A stretch of 64,000 nt of DNA. Source: Gyromitra esculenta. Lineage: Eukaryota; Ascomycota; Pezizomycetes; Pezizales; Discinaceae. A model generated the notes under the pieces. The model was not told the DNA's origin. It saw only the letters and a list, made by a program, of their open reading frames with translations, and did no database searches. Positions 33,700 through 44,962 of this stretch are shown piece after piece. The DNA is taken from assembly GCA_038503075.1 (NCBI GenBank), contig JBCAML010000007.1:1984001-2048000 (forward strand). Reading direction: 5' to 3'. A program made the translations under genes and the position numbers. Each line of letters begins with the position of its first letter. Positions within the stretch are counted from its first letter, which is position 1.

Positions 33700-36600
33700 T
33701 CACATGACTGGTAAGTGTCCTTCTCGGATATCTTTTATACTCTTTTTTGGATGGGGTGTCTTCGCTCGAGCAGTTTTCCTCCCAGTTTCCACTGCCTTCA
33801 GAGGACGTGGAGTTTTCGTTTGACTTACTTCGCTTTTAGATTCCGCTGTCTTCGGAGGAGGAAGAGGAGTTCTCGCTCGACTACCTCTTCCCTTGACCTC
33901 TACTGTCTTCGGAGGGAGCGGAGTCTTTGCTCGACTTGCTTTCTTATTCGATCCCACTATCTGAGGAGGAAGGGGAGGAAGGGGAGAAGGGGAAGGGGTC
34001 GCTGCTCGACTAACCCTACTCTTAAGCACCGCTGTCTTTGGAGGAAGAGGAGTCTTCGCTTGATCTACTCTCCCATCGGATTCCACTATTTTTGGAGTGC
34101 GTGGAGTATTCGCTTGACTGGGCCTCCTACTAGGCCTCACTGTCCGTGGAGGAGGGGGGGAAGGGCGTGTCTTCAGTTTAATAGCGCTCCTAGTTCCTGC
34201 TAACTTCGGAGGGGCAGAACCCCTTGGCGGAACCGGAGTTTTCGATCGACTTGCCCTCTTGAGTTTATCCGAATTTAAGGGAGTAGAAGGAAAAAGAGTC
34301 TTTGCTTGACCAATAATCCCTTCGATTTCCTTCTTAGAGTTAGTCGCCTTTATTTGATTCCCCTCAGTCTTCCTTCGATGAGGAAATATCACTTGACTGG
34401 TATTTTCCGTGCTCTCGGATTTTGCGTCGTCTTTCATTTTAAAGATTTCTCCATGACTCGGAAATCTATCTGGTTCATTTTTCTTAGCTTGGGCGTGAGA
34501 GCGAAGATAACGTGATGGTGTTGGCGTTGGCGTCGCGAGAAGTGCTGGGCGGTAAGCTATTTCTGGGCTGGGTCGCCGTTTTAGAATGAACCTACATGTA
34601 CACAACTCGTTAGAATCAAAAAGGATTAATACTAACTAATTTTCAACAGTGGATGCCAAATGGCGGTGAATAGTCTGACTACTGGGTAATTTTATAAAGA
34701 GGAGAAAACTTACTCAGCTGGTTCCACCTTGGGAACTGATATCGCCTTTTTGGGTTGTTCTAGATACGGAGAGAATAAATTTTGTACTTGAGAGGAGCGG
34801 ATATTTGAGGGTATCGCGGGTGCTTCTTTTTCGATAGCTGATACGGATTCATCTCCGTATACTTCCTTTTCTGCTTCTCCGTGTGACTCATCTTCATGTT
34901 GCTCCCCCAGCAGTTTGGAAGCTTCCTCTTTGTCTTCTTCAACTTCGTCCTCGTCCTCGTCTTCATTGTTATCTCCAGCTTCGTCATCTTTTCCCTTTTC
35001 TGGCCCAGCTTCTGCCTCTGAGTCTTCATCAAATTCAGGTTCAGGTTCAGGTTCAGTCCCATCAGCCCCCTCTGCTTCTTTGCTATCTTCCTCGAGAATC
35101 AGCTCAGGCTTCTCTATGGGCGTTTCAGACTCCGCTTTCATATCTTCTATGTCCTCCATATCTTTCATTTCCACATCCATCTCTGTCACCACTTCCACTT
35201 TCTTTACATCATCATCTTTATCCTCTTTCTCTTCCATCTCATCGTCTTCGTGCTCGTCGAAAGATTTGCTTTCGCCTTCCTTTTGTTCATCCCGGTCAAC
35301 AAATTCTGGTGAATGTTCCGAATTTACGTGCGCTTGACCTTCGTATTCCACTTCTTCGGCCACCGCCTCCGTCTTATCACCGAAGCCGAGAAGTTTATTA
35401 TTCTCATTGACGATCATTGGTATCCCTTCCATCCTTACTCCTATAAACTCTTGGCTAGATGCACTAACACCCTCCATTTCATCTCCGGCTTCCCCATGAT
35501 CCCTGAAAATCTTCTCGGCGTCACGCATATTGTTTTCTCCATATCCCACTGGCATCCCATTCTCTAGGTCTGTGGAAACTAAGGAATTGTGGGCAGCCCA
35601 CGGTAGTACTATATCGTGCCTTTCAACATTCTGTTCATCTTCCTCGACCTCTTGGTCATATTCGCTCTCGTTAGTCTGCGAATTTTGCAGGGAGGAGCCG
35701 GTGGAAGAGCCAGAGGAGGAGGAGGAGAGACCGGAGGAGGAGGAGGAGAGACCGGAGGAGGAGGAGAGATCGGAGAAGGGGAGGGCGGCGAGAGAGGAGA
35801 GACCAGAGGAGGAGGAGGAGGAGGAGGAGGAGGAGGGGGAGGACAAAGAGGATAAAGAGGAGGAGCAAGAGTCAGAGGAAGCGGGGGTAGAGCTAGAGGA
35901 TGAGGAGGAGAAGGAGAGTGAGAGGGGTTGGGAGAAGGGAAAAGAGGAGGAGGGTAAGGAGAAGGAGGGTAAGGAAAAGAAGGGTAAAGAAAACAAAAGA
36001 GGGGGAGCGGTGGAGGAGCGGGAGGAGGAAAGGGAGCAGGAGCAAGCGGAAGAGGTTACTGCTGAGAGGTCAGAGATTTCGTCTGTGGAGCTTGAGCTTG
36101 ACTTTTGCCGCTTTGGAGAACTGCATGGTGATGGGGACATAGAAATGTCGTCTCCCTTTCTCTTGTTCACGCTTTGCTTGACAGGCGTCTCAGAACTCGT
36201 TTCACTAAGAAATTCTTCGGGCTTAATAAGGGTTTCTTCAAGCTCCATTTCTTGTGCCGTCATAGCCAATTCTTCATTCCCTTGTAGCTTGATTTTGGGT
36301 TTGAAAGTAATAGGAGAGAAGAGAAGAGGGTGTGATAACAGTTTCTTAGGTGAAACCTGCGGGTTTTCCTGCCCACAATCTCTTAGAAATCGAAGTGCCT
36401 CAGCGCTAGGACCCTTTTTCCCACTTTTAAATATGTCTAAAATTAATCCAATCAGAGTATTGAATAGAGCAGTACCGTCTTGTTCATACTCTCCGCCTAA
36501 CAGTCGTAATGACCTGACTAGGTGCCCTAAGAGCATCCAGTGCTCATCTTTTTCAACCCACGTGGTTTCTAACAGTGGCTGTATAAATACCTGGCGTTTT

Positions 36601-39017
36601 CCCGTTTTGTCATCAGATTCAAGGTATAATCCGTAACGGTTAAGTATATGCAGATACGCTGTATATTGTTTCTTTCGCATCTCAGGAGAAGTTCGAAATA
36701 AGGAAACCACATGCTCTGTGAGAACAGGTTTCTCATCCTTATCGATTTCCATCTTATCATCCTGGGTAGGGTTCGAAACTGGGGTTTTTGGGAGTGGGAA
36801 GTAATATGATAAGCGATTATGGGCCTCATCTTTAAATATTTCTGCGTAAGTCTTATTATCTTCATCAGCAGCTTCAAAGTAGAATCGAACAACTGTTTCG
36901 TCGGCGACGCCTGCTGGCCATACGATGGGGCCATACGCAGCTTCTGCCCAATACATTTTACTCATATCGTAACCTTTTCCCGCCCTCTCTCCCAAGGCTG
37001 AAATAATAGCTTTGTAGAAAAGGAGAGCCAGCGAGGGGAACCCGAGAACCCGCAGCGATGAAATTATTCTTGAGATACGTAGATGGTTGTGATCTCCAGG
37101 CCTAAGCCACTCATACCTCTCCTCATCATTCACATCGTCATATAAAACAAACGACTCGTCCGTTGTATCAATTAAGAAACCATAGTAATTCACCATGTGA
37201 AAAAGTGCCCGAACTACATTTGCGCGAATAGGTGACGAATTATTAGCTGCTCTAAACGCTTCCACTGTGCGTGCTGTTACTAATGGTGCATCTGTGTTAT
37301 ATGCGGAGGGCTGAGATGTAGGAAACAAAACTTGAATGTAGTTATGCCCTTTGTTTAGCTTCTTACGACTAAAGCTCAGTATGTCTTCCAATTTTCTACC
37401 CGTATAGTCTTTCCCACCAGAGTAGAATCTAACAATTGGGTCGACTTCGGGACCTATCGTATCAAGGTTACTTGGTGCAGAATCCTCTGGTTTCGTATCC
37501 CCAGTTGGATCTCTGGGTTTGTCTGGCGCATCGTCTTCAGGGTTTTTATCCCCAGCTGGATCCTTAGGTCTGATAGAAACATCACCTTCAGGATTCTTGT
37601 CCCCAGCTGGATCCTTAGGTTTGATAAGAACATCACCTTCAGGATTTTTGTCCCCAGCTGGATCTTTGGGTTTGATGGGAGCATCACTTTCAGGATTCTT
37701 GTTCCCAGTTGGATCTTCAGATTCGATAAGAACACCACCTTCAGGATTCTTGTCCCCAGCCGGATCTTTAGGTTCGGCAGGTGCAACAACTTCAAGGTCC
37801 TTATCCCCAGCTGGATCCTTAGGTTTGATAGGAACACCTTCAGGATTCTTGTCTCTAGTTGGATCCTCAGATCTGATAAGAACACCACCTTCAGGATTCT
37901 TGTCCCCAGCCGGATCTTTGGGTTCGCCTGGTGCAGCCTCTTCAGGATTCTTGTCCCTAGCTGGATCATCAGGTTTTCCTGGGGCGTCGCCTTGGGGTTT
38001 CTGGGTCTCAGTTGGGTTACTAGGCTCGCCCGGTGTTCTGTTTTCAGATTCCTGAGTCCCAGCCGGATCAACAGGTTTGTCTTGCGTAGCTTGTTCAGGT
38101 GGTTTCTCAGGTTTACCCGCCACGTTTCCTGTCGCATCGCCCTTATCGTCACCATTGTCGTCATCATCACTATCGTCGTCGTCGTCGTCATCGTCGTAGT
38201 CGTCGCCAGAGGTATCCCAGGGCTCCTCAGTCGCTGGCACATCAGGCCACTCTTCATCGGAAAGGAGATCCATGCCATCGTCCGTCATTCTGATATCCCT
38301 GAATATTTGCACACGTTCTTCGTCAAATTTCTTCAAATCTTGAACAATCTTCTCCTTTGTTGATCCATTCCTTTGTCGATATTCCTGAAACAAATTTCGG
38401 ACCGGTAAAGTTATATATCTTGTAAAGTCTTTAGGGAGCCCACACCCCACGTTATGGACTTGATAGTCCTTTAAAGCATACCGATCAAGTTAGAATCTTG
38501 GACCATAGAGAGAGGTTGGGGGGAGTATCAAGCAATGTATCAGATTGTATCTTACCTCGGATTCGAAATTAATCTTCTTAAGGCATCTAGGGCAGTATAT
38601 ATGTCCCAAGAACTTTAGAAACTTGGCTTTCCCTTTTGGAGAAAGCGTGGCGAAAGGACCACTTTCAGTGAACTCCATCGCTTCCCTTCTTACTAATGTG
38701 AGCAACCAATTGTTAAATGCCGGCCGCACCTCATCCAGTCGTGTCAGATATGCGTAGTTTTCTTCTGTCTCCTCCAGGTCCAGCAAGAATTCGTGGTCAT
38801 CGCCGTTCATAAGGATTCGCTGAATGAGACGTGCTTTTCCTTCCCCAACTAGCTCCTCACATTGTTGAGGCGCCGCCATGTTGCCGTATAGAGGTAATCT
38901 TTCGCCCGACTCGTTGGGTTGAGTTATGTAAGGGCACAGGATCCTATGTCTCAATACCGCCTGGTTTCGAGGATGGCCGTCACGGAACCTACCCCTTTTG
39001 TTCAAGTTCCCTGGCAT
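33700..39017 (-). CDS. large repeat-rich protein with OGFr-like domain (three exons)
   Basis: Exons 39017-38556, 38468-34714 and 34591-33700 join in frame to 1,702 residues. Donors are gtaaga and gtaagt, acceptors aaag and gtag. Residues about 497-640 match the opioid growth factor receptor N domain: R-F-Y-S-G-G near its start, then H-N-Y-I-Q-V-L-F-P-T, A-P-L-V-T and H-N-H-L-R-I-S-R-I-I-S-S-L. A second, weaker similar segment follows at 738-847. Before the domain lie about ten 17-residue repeats (D-P-A-G-D-K-N-P-E-G-D-V-L-I). After it come a long serine run, an acidic stretch and a basic tail with repeats of A-K-T-P-L-P-P-K-T. Exon 1 has a C-P-R-C pair. Metazoan OGFr is nuclear; a nuclear role here is inference. 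The N-terminus may extend into exons further upstream (see 39449-39655). Confidence 0.85.
37470..38020 (-). repeat. 51-bp coding minisatellite in the OGFr-like gene
   Basis: About ten tandem units of 51 bases (17 codons), for instance with CCCCAGCTGG recurring at 37550, 37601 and 37652. Units differ mainly by substitutions; one unit is a codon shorter. The period is a multiple of three, so copy-number changes keep the frame. Confidence 0.92.
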
Positions 39018-39448
39018 ACCCTGTGATTTTATTTTATTTTTTCGTTAGCCTGGGTTTGATGAATTGGAAAATGGATGTTAAAGACGTGTGTTCGAACCAG
39101 CCCAATTTGCTCAAACAGCATGAGACAGAAGTGACACCTCTCCCGCGTATCGCTCATTAGAAACCTGACATTTTCTTCATCGTCCCATTGTGTGCTGTTA
39201 AGAGCTGTTTGATAATGTCAGCATAACTTTTAAACTACACACTATCGCCATTAATACCATGACGAAGGAAGGAAACATACTTAAACCTCGGGGCCCATAT
39301 AAAATCTCAGGTAACCTTATGACTGGCTCGCTAGGTTTACTTCTTTCAATATCATTCCGTAGATGTTGCCATCTCGCCTATAGCCGTGTTAGTCGCATAA
39401 ATCCGCCCTGGTGCACCAACACTCCAAAGCTGCAAGGTGAAGACTAAC

Positions 39449-39655
39449 CTCCGGCGTTAGTTTACTGATCTCCATTGTAGACTTGCAGAAACTGCAGTTA
39501 GTCATTTGCATAGCGTAAATCATGGCAGCACCAAGTTGGGCTGTTTCCACCATGTCATACAAAACATCGAACCTGGCGTCAATCCGGCGGGTAAGGTCGT
39601 CTATCGCTGTCCGTACCAAGGCAAATTCGCCTTGGGCTACTGCAGCGGCGGCCAT
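39449..39655 (-). CDS. possible first exon of the OGFr-like gene or a small separate gene
   Basis: The open frame starts M-A-A-A-A-V-A-Q-G-E-F, continues with an amphipathic helix (D-D-L-T-R-R-I-D-A-R-F-D-V-L-Y) and a CxxC pair (C-S-F-C), then meets possible donors (gtaaac, gttagt). A second CxxC-bearing stretch (E-R-C-H-F-C-L-M-L-F) lies at about 39090-39160 on the same strand, just before the exon at 39017. These could be 5' exons, giving three CxxC pairs in the N-terminus, but the splice phases are not settled. Confidence 0.4.
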
Positions 39656-39659
39656 ATCG

Positions 39660-41070
39660 AAAATCAGCTATTGCTTGATGCTCGAGCTGTTGGTTGAAAG
39701 AGGCAAGTACACAACACAGCTCCCTAGCAGAGTTGAAGCGAAAATATGGAGGGGATAGTAGTTTCTTAGAAGTCAACTGGTAATAAGGTAACAGTGGTGC
39801 TATACGATAGCAACTATGAAAGCATCATTACGGGAAGCCGAATAAAGAAGAAAGAACAAACAAATTCTTTGTTCTACGCTTTTGTGGAAAGCTTATCTAC
39901 CAGTTCCTCGCAGATTAGCTAAGAATCACCAAGATTTTACCTCCTACTTTCCTCCTGTTTTCTTTATTCTAGTAAAAAATTCCATTGTTGTTCAATGCGT
40001 TCGTCGGGACGGCTACAATCTCAGAGACAAGCGAAGTGAGGATTATTGGTTCTAATATACGGATATAGGTATGTGGATACACCTAGGCGTGTGCTAATTA
40101 GTGATAACTTCCTAGAACGAATGTATTCTTTTATCCAGGCCACACCATCGCCCCTTAGGCACCGAACCCCCTGAAGCTGAAACTTCTAACCAGCTCACGT
40201 GAGCGCTTCCACTACCAATCCACAATTCGGCAAGAAGTTCGTGAATTGCTCCATCACTTCGCTAGATACTGGCAACCGTTACCATGGAGTTAGCAACTTA
40301 TAAACTGCATCGCCGTTCAAGGGCAGAAGCAGTCTAAAACATACCTTCAAAATCTAGCTTATATGTATTCCGCCGAGATCAACACCATAGGAGCTCCCTA
40401 GAACAAAATATCTTACCACTGCTTCCATATACCATCATTTGAGTCTTCAGTGAAGCAGAAGGCGTAAGGAAGATGGAGAGAAGCCGCCGCCAAGATCACC
40501 TGTGCGACTCGCCTGATCGCTTGCCTGGTTAGCGTAGGGTAGTATTCAACCTTGGCAATACATTTACATCAACACTCCTTCCGCTCCAGAGTCTGAATTT
40601 TGTAGCTAACCTTTACCCTAAATTAGCGTAAACTAGACATTTTAAGTACGGACAGGCACAGGTACCAGTGGTACGATGATGTGGCGCCGGCTCTAGGTGT
40701 CAGGTGGGTGGACTGTATTCCAACTAAACTTTGGGACACCAAAGTATTAGCCCTCTACACAAATTTCATGCATATGTAAATACATGTAGTTCCTTGAACC
40801 TAGGGGTTTTTCATGATGTCGTATATTATATAGAGTTGAGATTGATCAAGTTCCCATGGAATCACCAAAGAGCTAGGGGAAAAAAAACATATATAACTAT
40901 ACACAGAAGCAACAGCAAATAGAAAGTAATAAAATAAAAATAAAAGGCAGCTTTTCAATATACAAAACTACCCTACCAAACCTACACCAAAGCAATGAAC
41001 AAACCAAAATGAAATGAAAAAGCCAAATATTCCCCCAGCCCTAATCTAACCATCCCCCGAACACCCCCTT
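39660..41070. other. intergenic, no gene seen
   Basis: About 1.4 kb of AT-rich DNA upstream of the OGFr-like gene and downstream of the heme lyase gene. No gene or repeat was recognised. Confidence 0.5.
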
Positions 41071-42100
41071 CTAAAAAACCCTGGACTCCTTTCTGGCCTT
41101 TTCTGCCTCCATAGCTCTTCGAACGTCAGAACCACTGGCCTTTTCCCATACTGGTTTGCCCCATTTAATGGCTCGCTCCAAGATCGCGCTGGGGCGGTCG
41201 ATAGCGGGTCTAACGTCGAGATAGAAGACGGGCTCGCCGGTGGGTTCGGGGGGGCCTGAGTAGTAATCGATAACATAGCGAATTTCTTCCCCGCCTTCTC
41301 GGAGAACATACCAGTCGTGCCTATCAAACGGCGGGGGTCTACCTTACGTCAGTAACATCGTCCCCACTCGCCATGGCAGAGCACTATAAACAAGGAGCTA
41401 AAATCCATACCCGTATTTCTCCGGATACACCCTTCCCAGCATCTGCAAAATCTTAGCTTTGGGCGTCAACTCCTTACTTCTCCCCTGGAATCTCAGCAAC
41501 CTCGGCCAAGAACCGGGCCGCCCTGCCTCCCGCCTTTCGTTATCCTGCTCCTTCAGCGCCTTCATCACCCCGCCACCAAACTCCTTCTCCCATTCAACGA
41601 TCTCGCTCCACGCCCCCTCGTTCAGGAAATTGTGCACAGCAACCATGCTCTCCACCGCGTCCTCCGGGGTATCGTCGTATCCCTTTCGTTTCATAGCATT
41701 ATACATCTGCTGCGGTGACGGGTACTCCCAGTTTCCTTCGCCCTTGTCTGTACCACGAGGAATCGACGAAACCTCGCGCTCCGTCGGAAGGACTATTTTC
41801 TGGCCGGGTGCGCGAGTCTGCGGGAGGTTCGCGAACATGAAGTTGAGAGGGTTAAGGCTGCTATCGGTAGAGCCGTCTTTAGAGCCGGGCTCTGGCGGGG
41901 TATATGGACAAGCGCTGTCGACTGGGGGTACGGCAGGGTCGGATTTGTGCATGGGACATGATGGCTGTGGGTCGTTAGCTGAGGTTAATTGGTATCTACA
42001 GTGAGCTGGAACTCACGGGAGGCCTGCCATCGGTAGGGTGGTTTGGAGGGGGAACTGCAGCTCTGGAAGGTGCAACGGGATCTGCCCAGAACCAGCCCAT
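41071..42100 (-). CDS. cyc3: cytochrome c heme lyase (holocytochrome c synthase), three exons
   Basis: Exons 42100-42017, 41964-41411 and 41338-41071 give 301 residues. The enzyme attaches heme covalently to apocytochrome c in the mitochondrial intermembrane space. It shows a CP motif near the N-terminus (S-C-P-M-H-K), then [19 protein letters not shown] and [13 protein letters not shown]. The conserved heme-contact region [12 protein letters not shown] follows, and across the last intron [10 protein letters not shown]. These are the family's most conserved blocks. Introns are 52 and 72 bases with gtgagt/gtatgg donors. The second splice restores P-F-D-R-H-D-W exactly, which fixes the boundary. 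Intact and of usual length. Confidence 0.95.
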
Positions 42101-42312
42101 GATGATGGTGGTATGAAAATTATGAAACTATATCTGAGGAAGATCTGAATTCGATAACGCAACTGCAGTGGGTGAAACCGCAGGCGTTGAAATGCTGAAC
42201 GGTGATTGAGATATTTTTTTATCGGAGGGATCGGCAGAGGTTGAATTTGCCTTTGACAAGGAAAAGCGCCAAGACGCTTATTCATCCCATCTCCCGGGAA
42301 ATCCCGCCGTTG

Positions 42313-42483
42313 ATGTCAGACGCGGGTTCATCAGCTCTCACTCGATCACGGGGGCGCCCCAACAGCTCTGAGAAAAAAGAAAATAAGTCGCGAACGCATA
42401 AGCAGTATGCAGCAGGACTAGCAGGAACTCCGGGCCTTCTAAGCATCTCAGACACAGCTGCCACTAGCGACTTCCCCTTTTAG
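42313..42483 (+). CDS. possible small protein, 56 residues
   Basis: Divergent from the heme lyase gene, 212 bases from its start. M-S-D-A-G-S-S-A-L-T-R-S-R-G-R-P-N begins a basic, serine-rich frame that ends at a TAG. No family was recognised. It could be a small gene, a first exon, or chance. Confidence 0.25.
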   Translation: MSDAGSSALTRSRGRPNSSEKKENKSRTHKQYAAGLAGTPGLLSISDTAATSDFPF

Positions 42484-43186
42484 CTTCTCGTGTCGTTCGT
42501 TCATGTCACGATACGATGGAAGCGAGATAGCTAGGTCGCGGTCCTAAGTCACGCAGTGTCACTGACCAAGAGATATTGCGACCCTCTCGGTCTTTTTCGG
42601 TCTCTCGAAATTATTGGACTGGATATAAATAAATAAAGTAATCCCGAAATTAAACATCGCATGACTAGCCTTAGGAGAAGGATTAATATATTCCGATAAG
42701 TATGGGCCGCAAGGGTCAGGGTACTTTGTCACACCAAGGCTAGTGCTCTACCTGTAACATTAAAGCTTGACTTGCCTCCTGGTCCATCACATGGGTATCA
42801 AAACAACAAGTCACAATCCTATCTTTATATCGCAGCGGGCAATTGACCGATCTCACTTGGCACTTGATACTTTCAGGACCGCAGCTAAAAAAACCCCCCC
42901 CTCCTTGCCACTTTGTACACAATCTCCCATGCAAAATGATTAACTTCTCCATCGCGCGATCCAACACATATTTTTTTTTTGATATTACAAGCGTTCACTC
43001 TCCATGGCTAGCGCTACCGGAAAAAACAGACCAGCTTTGCCCAGGCAGCCCCCCCCCCCAGCCAGAGATTTTTTAAATAGATAAACATAGTGGGCATGAC
43101 ACCCATAGCTACAAAAGAGAAAAGGGATCCAACAAAGTAGTCAGATCATAACCAAAAACCTCCCAGTAAAAGAGAGAGAAAAAGCC
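42484..43186. other. intergenic, no gene seen
   Basis: AT-rich with several C and T homopolymers. Likely the 3' region of the sugar transporter gene. Confidence 0.5.
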
Positions 43187-44962
43187 CTAAACTTCCTTGT
43201 TCTCAACGGTTTGTACACCACCCTTCGAATCGCCGTAGCTGTGTGTAGGTGACAGATCGCCACCAACAACTTCGCCAGTCTCCTTGATGTGGATGTGAGC
43301 GACCTTTGCGTCGTCTCCGTCAAAGATCTTGGCGATCTCCTCGAGAGTGGGACCCTTGGTCTCAACGTAGACTAGAATATTTGTTAGCGTGCTGTGAATG
43401 TACGGTAAATAGAAAGCTTGGAGACTTACAGAGATAGACCACGATCAACTCGACAGCAATCCAGACACAGTAGAAGATATAGTACTTCCAGTCAAGGTGG
43501 TCGAGACCGATGGGGTTAACGTACTGGTTGAAAACCAGCGCGATTTGCACACACAAGTTCATCAACATGAGACCCTTGGCACGGATATAGTAAGGCAGAA
43601 TCTCGACCGAGTAGGCGACCAGCAGGCCGGACCAGGCAAAGTTGTACGTAGTGTTGTAAATGAAGATCATGGCAACGACGGCACGACCGGCAGCGGTGGA
43701 GTTGTGAATGGCATATTGGGCAGAACAGGCCGTCCAGATGATAAAGGCGATAAGCATACCGGTGGTAGAGGCCAAGAAAAGAGGACGACGACCGAACTTA
43801 TCGACGGTGAGAGCAAAGGTAATAGCAACACACCAATTCCAGATCGAGAGACCGCCGTTGATCTTGAACTGGGTATCGGGGTCCTTGATACCAATGGTAT
43901 CCATGATCTTTCCGAAGTAGTATGAGACGAGACCGTTACCGGACCACTGAGAGAAGAGACCAGCAGTCATGATCAACAGAAGTCTGTGGCGGTTACCCTT
44001 GGTAGAGATCAGTTCCATCCAGCCGGTAGAGCGAGATGCAGCAGTCTCAAGCTCGATGGTCTGCTTAATCTCCTGGTACTGGAATTGGACAAGCGGATCC
44101 ATGGTATCGCCGTTGGCGTGGTATTTGGCAAGGATACGGAGAGCCTGTTCTGGCTTATCCTTGGACAGGAGCCACCGAGGTGACTCGGGTACCATCCACA
44201 GAGCAGTAAGCTGGATAAGTGAAGGAAGAGCCTGCATGATAGACGGGGCTCTCCATGACCAGTTGCTGTCAATTTTGAAGGTACCATAGGTAACCCAGGT
44301 AGCAATGATGGCACCAATGTGCCATGTGGTGTTGTACATGGCAGTGACCTTACCACGATGTTGGGGATGGCACAATTCAGTAAGAAGGAGGGGAGCTGAG
44401 GCCTGGGCGATGGAGCATCCGAAACCAATGAAGAAACGGGCACCGACGAACATGCCGAAGTTCTGGGAAGCGGTCTGGAGGGCGATACCAAGCAACATGA
44501 AGAAGATACCGGTAACAATGGCCAAACGACGACCAAGGTAATCGGAAATGTAGGGACTATCAAATGTTTAACATCTATAACCTATCCCCAAAACCTCAAA
44601 GTTGGAAGCTTACGCAAAAGGAAGACCGCAAATAGATCCAATACCCATAATAGCATTAAAGAGACCCAAAATCGAACCACTGGGATGGTTGAAGTAAATC
44701 TGCCACGATGGAACCATCTGGAGACCGTTCATCATGGAACTGTATAAAACCGCAATTAATTAGCATCATGACTTTCGAACAACGTCCTCAAAAACAAAAT
44801 CGAAACATACCCGTCAAAACCAGTTGTCGCGGACGACATGATAATGACCGCGCACAAGGCATAGAGCTTTCGCAGACCAGCATCCTTGTACCAAGTAACC
44901 TCCGCAAACTGTGGTGCCTCCTTTTGGGCAACAACAGACTTCAAATTGGGATTTGGAACCAT
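43187..44962 (-). CDS. MFS sugar transporter (four exons)
   Basis: Exons 44962-44811, 44739-44614, 44556-43430 and 43371-43187 join in frame to 529 residues, the usual size of fungal sugar porters with 12 membrane helices. It carries the family signatures D-Y-L-G-R-R after helix 2, P-E-S-P-R-W-L-L-S-K-D-K before the central loop, G-R-R-P-L-F after helix 8 and V-E-T-K-G-P-T-L-E-E-I-A at the end of the last helix. The order fits the hexose transporter/lactose permease group. The substrate cannot be told from sequence alone. Introns are 71, 57 and 58 bases. It acts in the plasma membrane as a proton symporter or facilitator, by family. Confidence 0.94.

Noticed and set aside
33700..34605. Separate 301-residue proline-rich gene
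   Set aside because: The preceding exon ends with GA before a consensus donor (gtaagt), and an acceptor at 34592 restores the frame. It is the last exon of the OGFr-like gene.
35530..36636. 368-codon plus-strand frame rich in Glu and Arg
   Set aside because: It is the antisense of the serine-rich part of the OGFr-like gene; GAG runs leave all frames open.
37454..38278. Other long frames over the 51-bp repeats (274 codons minus, 178 codons plus)
   Set aside because: A repeat whose period is divisible by three keeps several frames open. The OGFr-like frame joins correctly to both neighbouring exons; these do not.
43497..43925. 142-codon plus-strand frame inside the sugar transporter
   Set aside because: Antisense shadow of a long exon with clear MFS motifs.
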